In this document: positions 19,653-31,548 of the stretch, piece after piece | Layout: each line of letters begins with the position of its first letter | Numbering within the stretch: the first letter of the stretch is position 1 | Assembly: GCA_033065855.1 (NCBI GenBank) | Contig: JAVXUO010003193.1 | Location: 141,633 to 205,632 of the forward strand | Length of the DNA: 64,000 nt | From: Escallonia rubra | Taxonomy: Eukaryota > Streptophyta > Magnoliopsida > Escalloniales > Escalloniaceae | Reading direction: 5' to 3' | Notes under the pieces: model-generated | What the model was told of the DNA's origin: nothing | The model's input: only the letters and a program-made list of their open reading frames with translations | The model's database searches: none | Translations under genes and position numbers: made by a program

Positions 19653-22149
19653 TCACATCTAGATTATCATATAAACTGTGATAAAAGCGATTGCAACGGA
19701 GTAGGGTTAAAAAATTCTTTTATATGTTCACTTACTATAACTATTGGCTTTGTAGATTGTTGATTGAGTTTGAATCTTTCAATATATTTAGGTGATTATA
19801 GTAATGCCAAAGTTCTAATAATTTCATTTATTGATTATGAGTATAAAGCAATTTTACATCAGGAATTATGAGCTACAACATTTATTTTAACGATTACTTA
19901 TATTTTTCATATTTAAGGTTTGTTTAACTGCTAGTAATCATATTTGCTCCTAGTAAGCTTCAGCATTTATTTCAGTATATAATTTTGTCTCCCATGTTTT
20001 TACATTCTTTTGTACTTAGAGTTTTTCTAAAGTGCAAGTAAAAGTATAAAACTTTTTATCTTTACTTAGCTTTTGCTCTTTAGATTTTTAGTTCTTATCT
20101 TGTTGAATACTAATTAGGTGATAAAAGTCATAATTAAATACCAATAATTTAGTTTATTAATTAAGTATCCAACTTATGAGATATAACACTTAATTCAGTA
20201 TATAATTTTGTCTCTCATGTTTTTATATTATTTAGAGCTTTTTGAAAGCACGGCTAATCTAATTAACCTTATCACTTATTTTATTGATGATGCATAGGGC
20301 TAATGACTTGATACTCATACTTGATTTTCTTATTCTTTTTCTTTTTCTTTTTTCTTCCTTTTTGTTTTTGTTTTTTTTTTTTTTTGCATTTTAAAGGAGT
20401 ATATAATTTCAGTTTGAGAGATTGAGGTGATCTAACTATAAATTAATTTGTGAAAGTGAACTTCTATTTTGGCATTTCAAAGTTCTATTGAACATCAAGT
20501 CAAATGAGGTGTGATTCTTTTTCTTTACATTTGTTAGGTGTATATGATTTTCATTTTGAAGTTTGAGCTATTTAGGTAAAACTAATTTCTTAAATAAACA
20601 TCTATTTTGACTTACTTTAAAAAAATTAAGTCATTTTTGGTTTATATATTGCTTCCGTAAAATGAAAAGAAAAAACTTTTAATTTGTAGTATAATCTTTA
20701 GCTTCATGCATGATTGTCATAGTTTTATTTAATTCTTTTAAGTGTTCTTGAGGTGTTAATAGTCAAAATCAAAGCCTCATACGTAAACTTTATATATGTC
20801 TATAGCATAGAGATTTAAAGTTGTACAATAGACTTTCTAGTATTATAAGATTTACAAACTTCAGGACAACTATACCAACAGATTTTCCAATAATAAATCG
20901 TAGTAAAGAGTTAATAAGTAGGGGATGATTTTAGTATTTTACCTTTAAAGATTTTATTTTGTTACTTTAAAGTACTTTTGAAAGGTTAAAAGTTAAAATT
21001 AGTGCCTAATATATGAATATAATGATTAGGTAAAGTTTTAGAAGATAAAGAATTAGTTTTCTAGTTTTATAATATATACAAAAATTGGGCAAGGTAGGAG
21101 AAGATGCACATCCAGAATTATAGAGGAATCACCCCCCACCCCCCCCCCCCGAATGGATCCGTAATGATAATTGGCAGGATGGTGGATGTATGGGCAACCA
21201 CGAGATGGCAGGAAAAATCCAGATGTGCAAAGACAAATCGATCTGCAAATGATGAGCCATCTCACACAGGTGGTTCCGTGCCGCGTGCTGTTATTGGAGT
21301 TGAATTAAAGGAGAAGATGTCAGATATTAGCGACGCAAAGCTGAACCTAGAGGTGTTAATAGTCAAAATCAAAGCCTAATACATAAACTTAAACATGATT
21401 CTAATGGTCAGCCATTGGAAGAGCAAGACCGCCCACATGTCTCAAAGAAGGCAAAGGCTATTCGCGTAAGTTTGTTTTTGCAGCTGATTTTTCATCTATC
21501 TTGTCTAATGAATCTCTAACTCGACTTGCATTTTGCATTAGTTACAGGATGCATATGCTGTGAGGTTTGATGAAATTAGTTCTCAGGAGCCCAACTCTTC
21601 CTTGCTAGATTCTGATGCAGCAGAATTATGGCGACAAACGCTTGGGGTTCGCGACAAGAAAGGACGTATACGTGGTACTCATGAAACCGCACGAGAAGCC
21701 AGGGCATCAATGCGTATTCCATTGGACCAGCCTCCAGCCTCCGAAAATTAGAAAGACGAAATTGCTAAGATTGTGCAGCTTTAGATGCAGAAGATGAAAG
21801 AGATTGAAATTGCTAAGCTTGCAGAGATTGAGGTGGAAACGGATGAAAGAGAAGGACCTGCAACAGGTATCAAACCTCATGATTCATTCATGTTTAAGGC
21901 CATCTGGTAGAGTATTGTTTGGATTAGTTTTGCAAGGAAATGACAGGAATATCATTAGAGGTTGGTATAAGTTGAATAACTGTATTGTAACTAACTCAAT
22001 ATTAAGTATCAGTTCAGCAATGTTTCTGTGAAAAGTTGAACAATAATGACACAATCAAGAGAATGGTGTCTACATGGTTTGACTAGCCGATGCTTAAAGC
22101 ATGAAAACCAAGCTTTGAGTCCAAGTTTTGTATAGGCAGTACAGTTGGA

Positions 22150-22275
22150 GTTTGAGGTGCTGGTATCGTGCCTTAGTGGTTTGACCCCAAGGAGTTTTTA
22201 AACTTTTGCTGGTACTGTGTCTTAGTGGTTTGAGCTACTGGCACTATGTCTTAGTGGTTTGACCCCTAGGACAAG
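22150..22275 (+). repeat. Three imperfect direct repeats (CTTAGTGGTTTGA)
   Basis: TGnnTTAGTGGTTTGA recurs at about 22172, 22218 and 22251, each near GGTAnnGTG or GGCACTATG and two of them followed by CCCC. This is a short local duplication in the probable intron of the transposase remnant. Confidence 0.7.
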
Positions 22276-22479
22276 ACTTGAAATTTCTACTTGACACATG
22301 TTTTAGGTGCTAACAGGCCCATGATTATGGCAGCAAGGGTGGTCATTGTGAAGTAATTTCACATGTTGATTTCATGGTTGCAGTGGCTGGGGCCTAAAAT
22401 GATTTCATGGTCATTGTGAAGGTCCTTTTCTTGGTGGTGTTTGGGGTGTAGTTCTGCCTATTCAAGATAGATAAAAGTA

Positions 22480-22740
22480 CAGTTTGCTGGTTATTCCCTA
22501 TTTGCAGCTTGTTATTTGCAGCAAATAGGGAAGAACCCAGCAAATAACAAGCTTGTTATTTCCTGGGTTCCTTATTTGCTGCCAATAACAAGCTTGTTAT
22601 TCCCTATTTGCTTGTTATTTGCTGGGTTATTCCCTATTTGCTGCAAATAACAAGCTTGTTATTCCCTATTTGTTGCCCATTCTTTAGTAGCTTGTTATTT
22701 GCTAGGTTATTCCCTATTTGCAGTTTAGGTACTCATGCAA
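22480..22740. repeat. Palindromic AACAAGCTTGTT repeat cluster
   Basis: The perfect palindrome AACAAGCTTGTT occurs three times (about 22547, 22587 and 22647), embedded in TTATTCCCTATTTGC and its inverted partner GCAAATAGGGAA or GCAAATAAC. Direct and inverted copies are interleaved over about 260 bp, so single strands could fold into several alternative hairpins. Confidence 0.8.
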
Positions 22741-23536
22741 AAAAATGTTGTTAGCTTTCAAGCATGCTTAACCATTTTGTATAGAACTTGCCATTGTTAA
22801 TTAATCTAGATGGTCCCAACTAGGAGTAGCTTCTGATGGCTAATTTGGTTTAGGGAGTAGTTATCATTATGTTGTAGTTACCATGTTGGATTCATGGGTA
22901 GGCTTGGTTATGCAAGTACATTGATACATCCTTTAATTGCTTTGTTACAGGCCGAAGTTACCTCAATTGATGCTACTGAGGATGGCAATGATCCAACATT
23001 CGACGAGCTTGGTGGATGATTGCCTTATGTGACCAGATTTGATGTTACATTTGTTGGGATATTTGTTCATTTTGGTAACCAAGCAACTGTTTGATTTAGA
23101 AAATCAATTTTGCACCTTCTAAAACTCTAATAATCAACGCATCAACATATTATGACTTAATTTTAACTATTAGCACCTCCAACTACTTTAAGATCACAAA
23201 ATAAACACTCAAAAAGATTAACAAAGGAAAAATATTTTTAGCAATTTAGAAATTGAGGTCAATTTTGCAACACTTCATTATGCATCATGATTCTTTACTT
23301 TGATTTATTATTAAAAAATGCGTACTTATTATTGCCATCATATTAGTTTACCTTATATGAGTACAAAACCAATTCTATACCTTCTAAAACTCTATCTTAA
23401 CTTATCAATGTATCAACATGTTAGAACTTAATTTTAACTATTAACACCTCAAAAATACTTTAAGATAACAAAATAAACACTCAAAATTTTAAAAAACGTA
23501 AAATATTTTTAAAGGTTAGTCATATCACTTTGTAAA

Positions 23537-23681
23537 TTATTTTCCAAAGATAAATAGGTACGGTAAAAGAGGGTTGCCTTGCCTTATACCTAGAGAGGGC
23601 ACGAAAAACTCTGTTGGGTTACCATGCCATAGAGCCGCGTACTGGACTGAAGACGCACGACTCATAATGAGGAGAATAAAA
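23537..23681 (-). pseudogene. LINE reverse-transcriptase remnant, C-terminal side of the break
   Basis: The minus-strand translation contains ASSVQYAALWHGNPTEFF and PSLGIRQGNPLLPYLFIF, the conserved GIRQGDPLSPYLF block of plant L1-type LINE reverse transcriptases (here N for D). The frame continues the piece at 29650 on the other side of the Copia insertion. It is cut off on its downstream side at about 23537, where the CACTA-like element begins. Confidence 0.88.
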
Positions 23682-24330
23682 TGTTGGAATTTTTCATAAA
23701 TTGACCCTACCTTATTGAACCTTGTACTACAAGGTTTAATATGCAAAAAGAATCAATCATTTGATTGATTGGTTAGAGAGATATTAACTCTCAAAGATTG
23801 GCATTTAATAAGGTTGAAAATGATCATGATGTGGTTCCCACTTGGCTTGGGAAATAGAAAGGTTAAGGATATTTAAATGGCCATGTGACATACCATATTG
23901 TTCTAGAAACACATGGTATGCATGGACATGCGCTCGCACATGTGCGGTGCACCGCACCGCACTGCACACGCACTCACGCCCGCGCGCGAGCCCGTGCCCG
24001 TGCTGGCAAGGGCGAGGGCGAAAGCGTAAAAGCGTTTAACTGTCATAACTGTTTGCACCTGTTCAAGGCACCTTTTGGTTTCTATAAATAGGGCTGATAG
24101 TCAGACGAATTTCTCACTTCGAATTTTTCTCTTTCTCTCTCTCAAATTTATGTCTGTTGTTTGCAATCTGATGTAATCAATAGAGTTCGCTTGTTTTATC
24201 TTGGGAGGCAGATTTACTGCTAGCTTAAGCAAATTATATGGGAGCAAATATTGTCTTAAGGAAAGAGTGCAACGCATTCGACTCAGGCTTTTCCAGTTCA
24301 GTTTTCTCCATACTGCCTTACTTTCCAACA
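23682..24330 (+). repeat. 5' LTR of the Copia element
   Basis: 649 bp. It starts TGTTGGAATTTTTCATAAA and ends CTTACTTTCCAACA. It is about 205 bp shorter than the 3' LTR, the missing block corresponding to about 29100-29370. GC-rich (GCGCGCGAGCCCGTGCCC) just before the break point, and TATAAATAG at 24083 is the probable TATA box. Confidence 0.9.
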
Positions 24331-24354
24331 ATCTTAAGACAGTATTTGGCTACG

Positions 24355-27300
24355 ATGGAGACTACTACTAGGATGCCTGTGATCAACAACATCTCCAAGC
24401 TAGCTAAATTCGATGGCTCATTCTTTAGGCGATGGAAGAGCAAGATGTATTTATTTCTTGCAACATTGAAGATTGCCTACGTGCTCACTATTCCAAAGCC
24501 TGTCGTAGAAGAAGCTGCAGATGAAGCAACAAAGCAGACTGTCATGAAGCAAAACACACCTACTGCAAGGGCTACATTTTGGGAGGGATGTCTAACACTC
24601 TTTATGACATTTACGAGATCAAGTACGCAAACAGCACCGCAAAGGAACTGTGGGATGATCTCAACAGTAAGTACAAGACGGAGGACGCCGGGAATAAAAA
24701 ATTCCTAATCAGTAAGTTGCTTGACTTCCGCATGGTAGATAGAAAGTTTGTTATTACTTAGATTCATGAATTACAAATGATTATGAATTTGATTATTTCA
24801 GAGGGCCACTCTCTTGACGAGTCTTTCCAAGTGTCAACTATAATTTCTAAATTACCTTTAGCTTCGAAAGAATGTCGTAAAGAGTTGAAACAAAAGAAGG
24901 ATGTCATGACCATGCAAGAGTTGGTCAAGTATATCCAAGTTGAAGAGAATTCTCGAAACTTGGATAGACTTGAGTTGGAAGACAACAAGTCCTCCAAAGC
25001 TCTTGTAGTGGACCAAGGCTCCCCAAGTGGCTCTCAGCGTAAGCTTGATGGTCAAGCTTCTGCTTCTACCAACCAACAAGACAAGCTTAAAAAGGCTTGT
25101 TGGAAGTGTGGGAATATTGGGCACTTCAAGAAGAATTGCCAAGTGGTTAAGAGGCAGAAAAAAGACCATGCCAATGTGGTGGCAACGAGGACTTCGTTGT
25201 AGTGGTTTCCGAAGCCAACATGTTGGGGGAAGATGATGAGCGGTGGGTGGACTCCGGTGCAACCAAACACATTGCTAAGAACAAAAATATGTTCAAGGAC
25301 CTCAAGCCAATTACGGAAGGGCATCATCTCTGCATGGGAAATTCATCTACGGCTAAGGTCATGGGCAAAGGAATTGTGGTGCTCTATCTCTCCTCATGCA
25401 AGAAGCTGACCTTAAAGGATGTGTTGTTTGTTCCCAATGTTAAGAATCTTATATCTATTAGCATGCTTAATCAGTTTGGGTTTAAGATTCTTTTTTAGTC
25501 AGATAGTGTTATTCTGACTAAGGGAGGGAACAATGTTGGCAAAGGGATATGTAACCAATGGATTGCACAAGCTTACTATTGCTAATAAAGATATTAAATT
25601 TGCTTATCTTGTTGTTCCATTTAATTTATGGCATTCTAGACTAGGTCATGTCAATTATAAACGCATGAGAAGTATGGTAAAATTAGGTTTAATACCTCAA
25701 AATACTTCACCTAGTTTAGAGAAATGTTCAGTTTGCATAAAGTCTAAAATTGCCAGAAAACCCTTTAAAGGGGTTGAGAGAAAAACACAATTGTTAGAAT
25801 TAGTACATTCGGACTTGTGTGAGATCGAAGGTCACCTAACAAGGGATGGTAAAAGATATTTCATTACATTTATAGATGATTGTTCACGTTATACTTACAC
25901 ATACCTTCTTAGGATTAAGGATGAAGCTTTGGATAAATTTAAAATTTACAAAGCGGAAGTAGAGAATCAACTAGATCATAAGATTAAAATTTTACGATCA
26001 GATAGGGGAGGTGAATATCTTTCCTTTGATGATCTTATTTGAAACTTGGGGTATCATACACCAAGTTTCAGCTCCTTATAGTCCACAACAAAATGGTGTA
26101 GCCGAGAGGAAAAATAAAAACTTGCAAGAAATGGTTAATACATTTTTACTTACTTCTGATTTGCCTAAGAATTTGTAGGGGGAAACACTCATGACTTCTA
26201 CATATATACTTAACCGTATACCCCACAAAGTCTCTAATGTCACACCCTATGAGTTATGGAAAAAGAGAAAACCTTCTCTTGGACACCTTAAGGTGTGGGG
26301 GTGTAGGGCATTAGTAAGGCTAACCGATCCGAAAAGACCCAAATTAGGGGAAAAGGGAATCGAATGTGTCTTTGTAGGCTATATATGCTCAATATAGCAA
26401 AGCTTATAGATTCTTAACCATGGAATCAACTGAATCCCTTAGCCAAAATATTATTTTGGAATCTAGAGATGCAGAATTCTTTGAGAATTCTTTCTCTAGA
26501 AATTGAAAAAGTGAAGACATAGTCGATGAGGATCAAGTTCACCCTACTCCGAAAATGGGGGAAGGAGGTGAACTAAGGAGAAGTAAGAGAGCAAGGATTG
26601 AAAAAACCTATGGTCCAGATTTCTACCAATTCATAGTTGAGGGAGGTAGAAATGAAGGTGATTACTCTCATATGTATAACGTAGAACATGACACTCTTAC
26701 ATATCGAGAAGCCATAACTTCTCGAGATTCTACCCGATGGCAAGAAGCTATAAATGATGAAATAGAGTCGATAATGTCAAACCAAACTTGGGTATTGACT
26801 GATTTACCACCGGGGTTTAAACCTATAGGCTGCAAATGGATCTTTAAGCAGAAGCTTAAGCCAGACGGATCCATAGATAAGTATAAAGCAAGACTTATAG
26901 CCAAGGGTTTTAAACAAAAGGAAGGGATAAACTATTTCGACACCTATGGTCCGGTAGCTAGACTTAGCACTATAAGATTATTGTTTGCTTTATCATCTAT
27001 TAACAAACTACTTATACACCAAATGGACGTCAAGACTGCTTTTCTAAATGGTATTTTAGATGAGGAGGTGTACATGGAACAACCATAAGGTTTTGTACTA
27101 AAGGGCCAAGAAACAAAGGTTTGTAAGCTTATCAAATCTTTGTATGGCTTAAAACAAGCTCCTAAGCAGTGGCATGAACGATTTGACCAAGTCGTTCTTT
27201 CTCATGGATTTAGAATAAACGAATGTGATAAATGCGTTTATTCTAAGTTTGATAAAGGACGTGGTGTGATAATATGGTTGTATGTGGATGATATATTAAT

Positions 27301-28215
27301 CATTGGTACTGATTTAGATAGTGTTGGAAACCAAATCATTTCTATCTTCATCGTTTGATATGAAGGATATGGGAGAGGCCAATGTTATTTTGGGAATGAA
27401 AATAATTAGATCCTCGGATTCTATTTCTTTGTCACAGTCTCATTATATTGAGAAAATTTTAAAGAAATTTAATCACGAGAATTGTGCCCTAGTTACTACC
27501 CCATATGACCCTTCTATTAAGTTGAGGACAAATGAAGGGAAATGTGTTTCTCAGCTAGAGTATTCTAGTGTTATTGGCAGCTTGATGTATATCATGCAAT
27601 GTACCCGACTAGATATAACCTTTGCGATCGGTGTTTTAAGCAGGTTTACTCATAACCCCAGACAAGTCCATTGGAATGCGGTGTTTAAAGTACTTAAGTA
27701 CCTTAAGGGCACAATGGACTATGCATTAACTTACAGTGAATTTCTTGCCATTTTGGAAAGGTACACAGATACAAACTGGATCACGGACTCAGATGAAACA
27801 AAGTCCACAAGTGGTTGGATATTTACCATAAGTGGAGGTGCTATTTCTTGGGGTTCCAAGAAGCAAACTTTGATTTCACATTCGACGATGGAGTCCGAGT
27901 TTATTGCTTTGGCAATGGCGGTCAAGGAGGCAGAATGGCTAAGGGACCTGTAGATAAAGATTCCTCTATGGCCTAAGCCAATGCCTACTATTTTTATATT
28001 CTGCGATAACGAGGCAGCATTAACGCGGGCATATAGTAAGGTTTACAATGGGAAGTCTTAGACATAGCTATGTGAGAAAACAATTAAGCAAAGGAATTGT
28101 TACTGTTAGTTATGTGAAGTCCAAGGGTAATTTGGCGGATCCCTTTACAAAAAGCCTAGGCAGGGATATAATATGGCAAACTTCCAGGGAGATGGGTTTG
28201 AAGCTCATGAAATAA
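24355..28215 (+). pseudogene. Copia gag-pol polyprotein, multiply disrupted
   Basis: Starts at ATG 24355 (METTTRMPVINNISKLAKFDG). The order seen is: Gag with FFRRWKSKMYLFL; a CCHC zinc knuckle CWKCGNIGHFKKNC at about 25098; protease motif [10 protein letters not shown] near 25243; GAG-pre-integrase LWHSRLGHVN near 25627; integrase with SDLCEIEG, FIDDCSRYTY and RSDRGGEY; PQQNGVAERK near 26085; reverse transcriptase from IGCKWIFKQKLKPDG to YVDD (27281-27292); and RNase H including SHSTMESEFIAL near 27875. Disruptions include an early Gag frameshift near 24570, stops near 24759, 25200, 25496, 26040, 27086 and 27951, and a frameshift near 27350. No functional polyprotein can be made. Confidence 0.92.
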
Positions 28216-28795
28216 GAGAGGTAACATGCACGTGGAAACCAACTAGATAATAGAGTAACCTCTAGTCTTCTAGTTCAATGGAAAAACATGTTGTATTTAT
28301 ATCCAAAGATGCACTAAAAGATGAAGATTTTGATCTTCATGCCATCTCAAGGTAGTGCATACTTGTATGGAGAACAAGAGGAGGGTGGGAGTTATTCCCT
28401 TAATAAATCTATGTCCTTAAAGGAGGGTGTACGTGATACAAGTGATCCTTAGTAGATTTACCTATATAAGTGCGGGAAGTGGGGCTGATTCTACGAGATT
28501 TGAGCTAATCTCTATGGCACTTATGAAAATCATAAGATGTAGGACAAGGCCGTAAATGTGCATGTATTTGGAAATTTGGTTAAAAAGTTCTACACATAGT
28601 AGTGATGATTAATCACCAAGGATTCTTAGTTCAAGGCTAAGGCTATTTTGAATTCTGGTTAACTTCATTACTATATGGTAAAGGTTCAAGTCGGAAGACA
28701 CTTTTATCTTAGTAGGACCTACCAAAGGATAGAGAGAGGTACATTTCTAAATTAGGAAATGTGATAAAATCCAATTTTAGAAAATTAGGGGAAAT

Positions 28796-29649
28796 TGTTG
28801 GAATTTTCCATAAATTGATCTTACCTTATTGAACCTTGTACTACAAGGTTTAATATGCAAAAAAATCAATCATTTTGATTGATTGGTTAGAGAGATATTA
28901 ACTCTCAAAGATTGGCATTTAATAAGGTTGAAAAGGGTCATGATGTGGGTTCCCACATGGCTTGAGAAATGGAAAGGTTAAGAGTATTTAAATGGCCATG
29001 TGACATACCATATTGTTCTAGAAACACATGGTATGCATGGTCATGCACTCGCACATGTGCGGTGCACCGCACTGCACGCGCCTGCGCCCGCGCCGGCGAC
29101 GATGTAAAGGCGCTATTGGCATTTTTAGGCGCACTTCGCACGTGCGCATCGTCGCTAGGAGCCCAGCCTAAACTTTTTGCGACAAATTCAGTATGTGAAC
29201 CTGACTGGGTGTGACTTCTTGGACTAAAATAGTGTAACTGCTAGCAAATTAAACATATTTTATGTTTCGTTTAAATTTAAATGGCACCTGCTCATGGTGT
29301 CTGTTAGTTCATAAGGTGCACATGTTAGCTGTGTCTACAGATTGTGACTATTAAGTGACATTTGTCACTTAACTGTCACAACTGTTTGCACCTATTCAAG
29401 GCAGTTTTTGGTGTATATAAATAGAGATGGTGGTTAGACGAAATTCTCTCTTGCTCTCTCTCAAATTTATGTCTGTTGATTGCAATCTGCTGAAATCAAG
29501 AGAGTTCGCCTATTTTATCTTGGGAGGCAGATTTGCTGCTACCCTAAGCAGATTATAAGGGAGCAAATATTGTTTTAAGGAAATAGTGCAACACATTCGA
29601 CTCAGGCTTTTCCAGTTCAGTTTTCTCCATACTGCCTTACTTTCCAACA
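28796..29649 (+). repeat. 3' LTR of the Copia element
   Basis: 854 bp, TG...CA, starting TGTTGGAATTTTCCATAAA. It holds about 205 bp (around 29100-29370) that are missing in the 5' LTR, and differs from it by several percent elsewhere. The TATA-like TATAAATAG recurs near 29417. Confidence 0.9.
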
Positions 29650-31225
29650 TAAAAGATCTTGGGAACCCGTGTTTCATGAATAGTGAAGTAGGAATTCATG
29701 GGTGGATCGATCTAGAAAGTCTAATCAGAGAGTGCCAAAAAACCATAAAAAACAAATTGATGGCTAACATAAAAGAATTCAAAAAGTTCATGTTCATGTT
29801 CATATAAAACATGAATAATAAAAAAACACATTATAACTAGTGTCACTATTGAATCCATTAAATATAAAATAGATTGCTCAATTTGACTACTAACAATATA
29901 TTTTCACCATGCATAGTGACTTATTTAACTTGCTAAGGTTACTCAACTATAAATTTTTAATTTTGTATGAAAAAAGCTTAACTCTTACTGTATAAGTATA
30001 TTACTAATGTGATTATTAACTATATGAGTACATTAGTCACCTATAAGTTAACCAACAATAAGAATTTAATTAAACCAAAAAAAAAGGAACGAACATTAAT
30101 CTATTATATTCTTCTTCTTCTTTTTGTGTAATGTGGAGATTTAGAAATTGGGATTTAGAAGGATGAAGATAGAGCAAGAAAATAACAAAGATAAAGACTA
30201 TGATAGGACATAAAAAGTAAAAGACACAATAAAATGAAATCCTAATAAATTAACGTTACAATATAATGGATTTTTGTGAAAATTTTACATATTTTTAAAT
30301 ATATTTATCCATTATCTAAGAAACTAAAAAAAATTCCAAATATATTGAGAATGGCCATGCCCCCCCCCCCCCCCCCCCCCCCCCAACACACACACCCCAC
30401 CTAAAAAGGCCTCATTTTCCTGATTTCCGTCAGATATTATAATTTCATAGGCAATAATGATGTTATCAGGCACGTCGACCACAAAGTAAGTTATATCCGC
30501 TAGGGTATATTAGAGAATCTATTAAAAGCCGAAGGTGACCAACGATAATATGAGATATGATCTTGTAACTGGTATTGTAAAAGACTGATCGGTGGAAATT
30601 AAGTGGCCTTCTCAGGTTGAGGCATCTCAGGGATGAGAGCTATGTGATTTTTGTTTAAAGTGGCAGGGATGGCTTCATTCCTAAGGACGCTCTGACTGAC
30701 TCAGTGGGGTATGTCCTATATTCTTGAAAAACACCTGGGTGATATCCGTTCTTTCCCGGGGCCTTATTTGGTCCCATCCCATTTCAAGAAAGAGCATTTT
30801 TCATTTTACAGTCATTTGGGGGATCCACAAGGTGGCTATAAATCTGACCAGGGCTATAAGTCAAGCGGGATGGATTAGCCGTTTTCACTGTGGCTAGATT
30901 CACCAGCCGCGTATAATTAGCCAAGTGGTTTTGAAACAGACCGTTTTTTGTCATTTTCATCATGGTTATTTCTTAAACCTCGATACGTTCTCTTCAGCGA
31001 CGACTTAGCGTGGTCATGTGAAAGAAATGGATATTATGGTCGCCCTTGCACTCCCATTGCGCGCATTTTCGCCCTAAGTTTCCGGTACTCATTTTCTTGA
31101 CAAAGAATAGAGTGGTGTATATCTACTTTGCTTTTAGTTTTTTTAAAGATAAGGTCGCCTACAGTTGTATACGAGTGAGACATGCATTTAAGCACCCGGT
31201 CATGTGTGAGAGAACCCACATCGAA
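29650..31225 (-). pseudogene. LINE (L1-type) remnant, N-terminal side of the break
   Basis: Minus-strand pieces fit plant L1-type ORF2 in order. About 31219-31040 reads VGDLIFKKTKSKV and ENEYRKLRAKMRAMG. About 31030-30960 reads GDHNIHFFHMTTLSRR, the DGDRNTKFFH-like block. About 30790-30700 reads GPNKAPGKE, like the GPDGFP block. About 30640-30540 reads NHIALIPEM and NTSYKII, like the TLIPK and NVIYKII blocks. The last ~60 bp (29650-29700) read FMKHGFPRS and join across the Copia insertion to FILLIM. Stops and frameshifts are frequent. About 29720-30420 is AT-rich, fits no LINE sequence and may be a further insertion. Confidence 0.8.
30360..30384 (+). repeat. Homopolymer of 25 C
   Basis: Twenty-five consecutive C residues followed by AACACACACA. 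Exact length is uncertain because such runs are prone to sequencing error. Confidence 0.85.
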
Positions 31226-31548
31226 TACATCTTGCTGAGTGACCCCTCTCCTCCTCAGATGACGCTGCTACTGCCGGCTTAAGGAACGGGCTTGTCACTG
31301 CCGCCTATAGGTACCCGGTGACTTCTCCTTCTTCGATATATCTCTCCCCTCTTTGTATATATAGAGACCCTAGTTATGTTTTCTTTAAAAGTTCTTCTCT
31401 GATCCTTGAAGTATCCCGTGTGTGTCCGAGCCGTGTCCAAGCTAGATGCACTCGAGATTTGACTACAAAATACATGGGAGTGGTAAATAAAACACAGCAA
31501 ATATAGAGCAAATAAAAACTTGGATTTTGGTGCTTGATTGAATTATAG

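Larger units (their letters stand above)
21160..23019 (+). pseudogene. Plant En/Spm-type (Transposase_24-like) transposase remnant
   Basis: Exon-like pieces can be read. At about 21185-21310 the peptide includes RWQEKSRCAKTNRSANDEP and SHTGGS, resembling the W..KS..AK.NR...SHTGGS block of plant En/Spm transposases. After a probable intron (GTAAGT near 21468 to TTACAG near 21546), 21547-21750 encodes FDEISSQEPNSS, DAAELWRQTLGVRDKKGRI and RGTHETARE, like the C-terminal domain of that family. Another piece, AEVTSIDATEDGNDPTFDEL, follows TTACAG at 22950 and ends at TGA 23017-23019. Stops interrupt the joined reading near 21749-21785. Family assignment is by motif memory only. Confidence 0.42.
19750..23530 (+). 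mobile_element. CACTA-like (En/Spm) element with inverted subterminal repeats
   Basis: A decayed transposase-like gene (21.16-23.02 kb) is flanked by related AT-rich repeat units. On the left, units are in plus orientation (for example AGGTGTTAATAGTCAAAATC at about 20755 and 21355, GTTAAAATTAGTGCCTAAT near 20992, and a ~220-bp period of CAGTATATAATTTTGTCTC at about 19973 and 20195). On the right the same kind of unit is inverted (CTTAATTTTAACTATTAGCACC near 23156 and again near 23428). Subterminal inverted repeats around a transposase gene are typical of CACTA elements. I could not identify CACTA termini or a 3-bp duplication, so class and limits are tentative. Confidence 0.45.
23682..29649 (+). 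mobile_element. Complete but inactive Copia retrotransposon
   Basis: 5,968 bp, TG...CA, flanked by a perfect 5-bp duplication TAAAA (23677-23681 and 29650-29654). It has LTRs at 23682-24330 and 28796-29649, a gag-pol region in Copia order (Gag, protease, integrase, reverse transcriptase, RNase H) and a purine-rich tract AAAATTAGGGGAAAT next to the 3' LTR. No standard initiator-Met primer site (TGGTATCAGAGC) follows the 5' LTR; the sequence there is ATCTTAAGACAGTATTTGG. Many stops and frameshifts and visibly diverged LTRs mark it as old. It lies inside a LINE reverse-transcriptase gene. Confidence 0.93.

Noticed and set aside
23847..24091. His/Arg/Cys-rich frames near 23.9-24.1 kb and 29.0-29.2 kb
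   Set aside because: GC-rich part of the Copia LTR, present in both LTRs.
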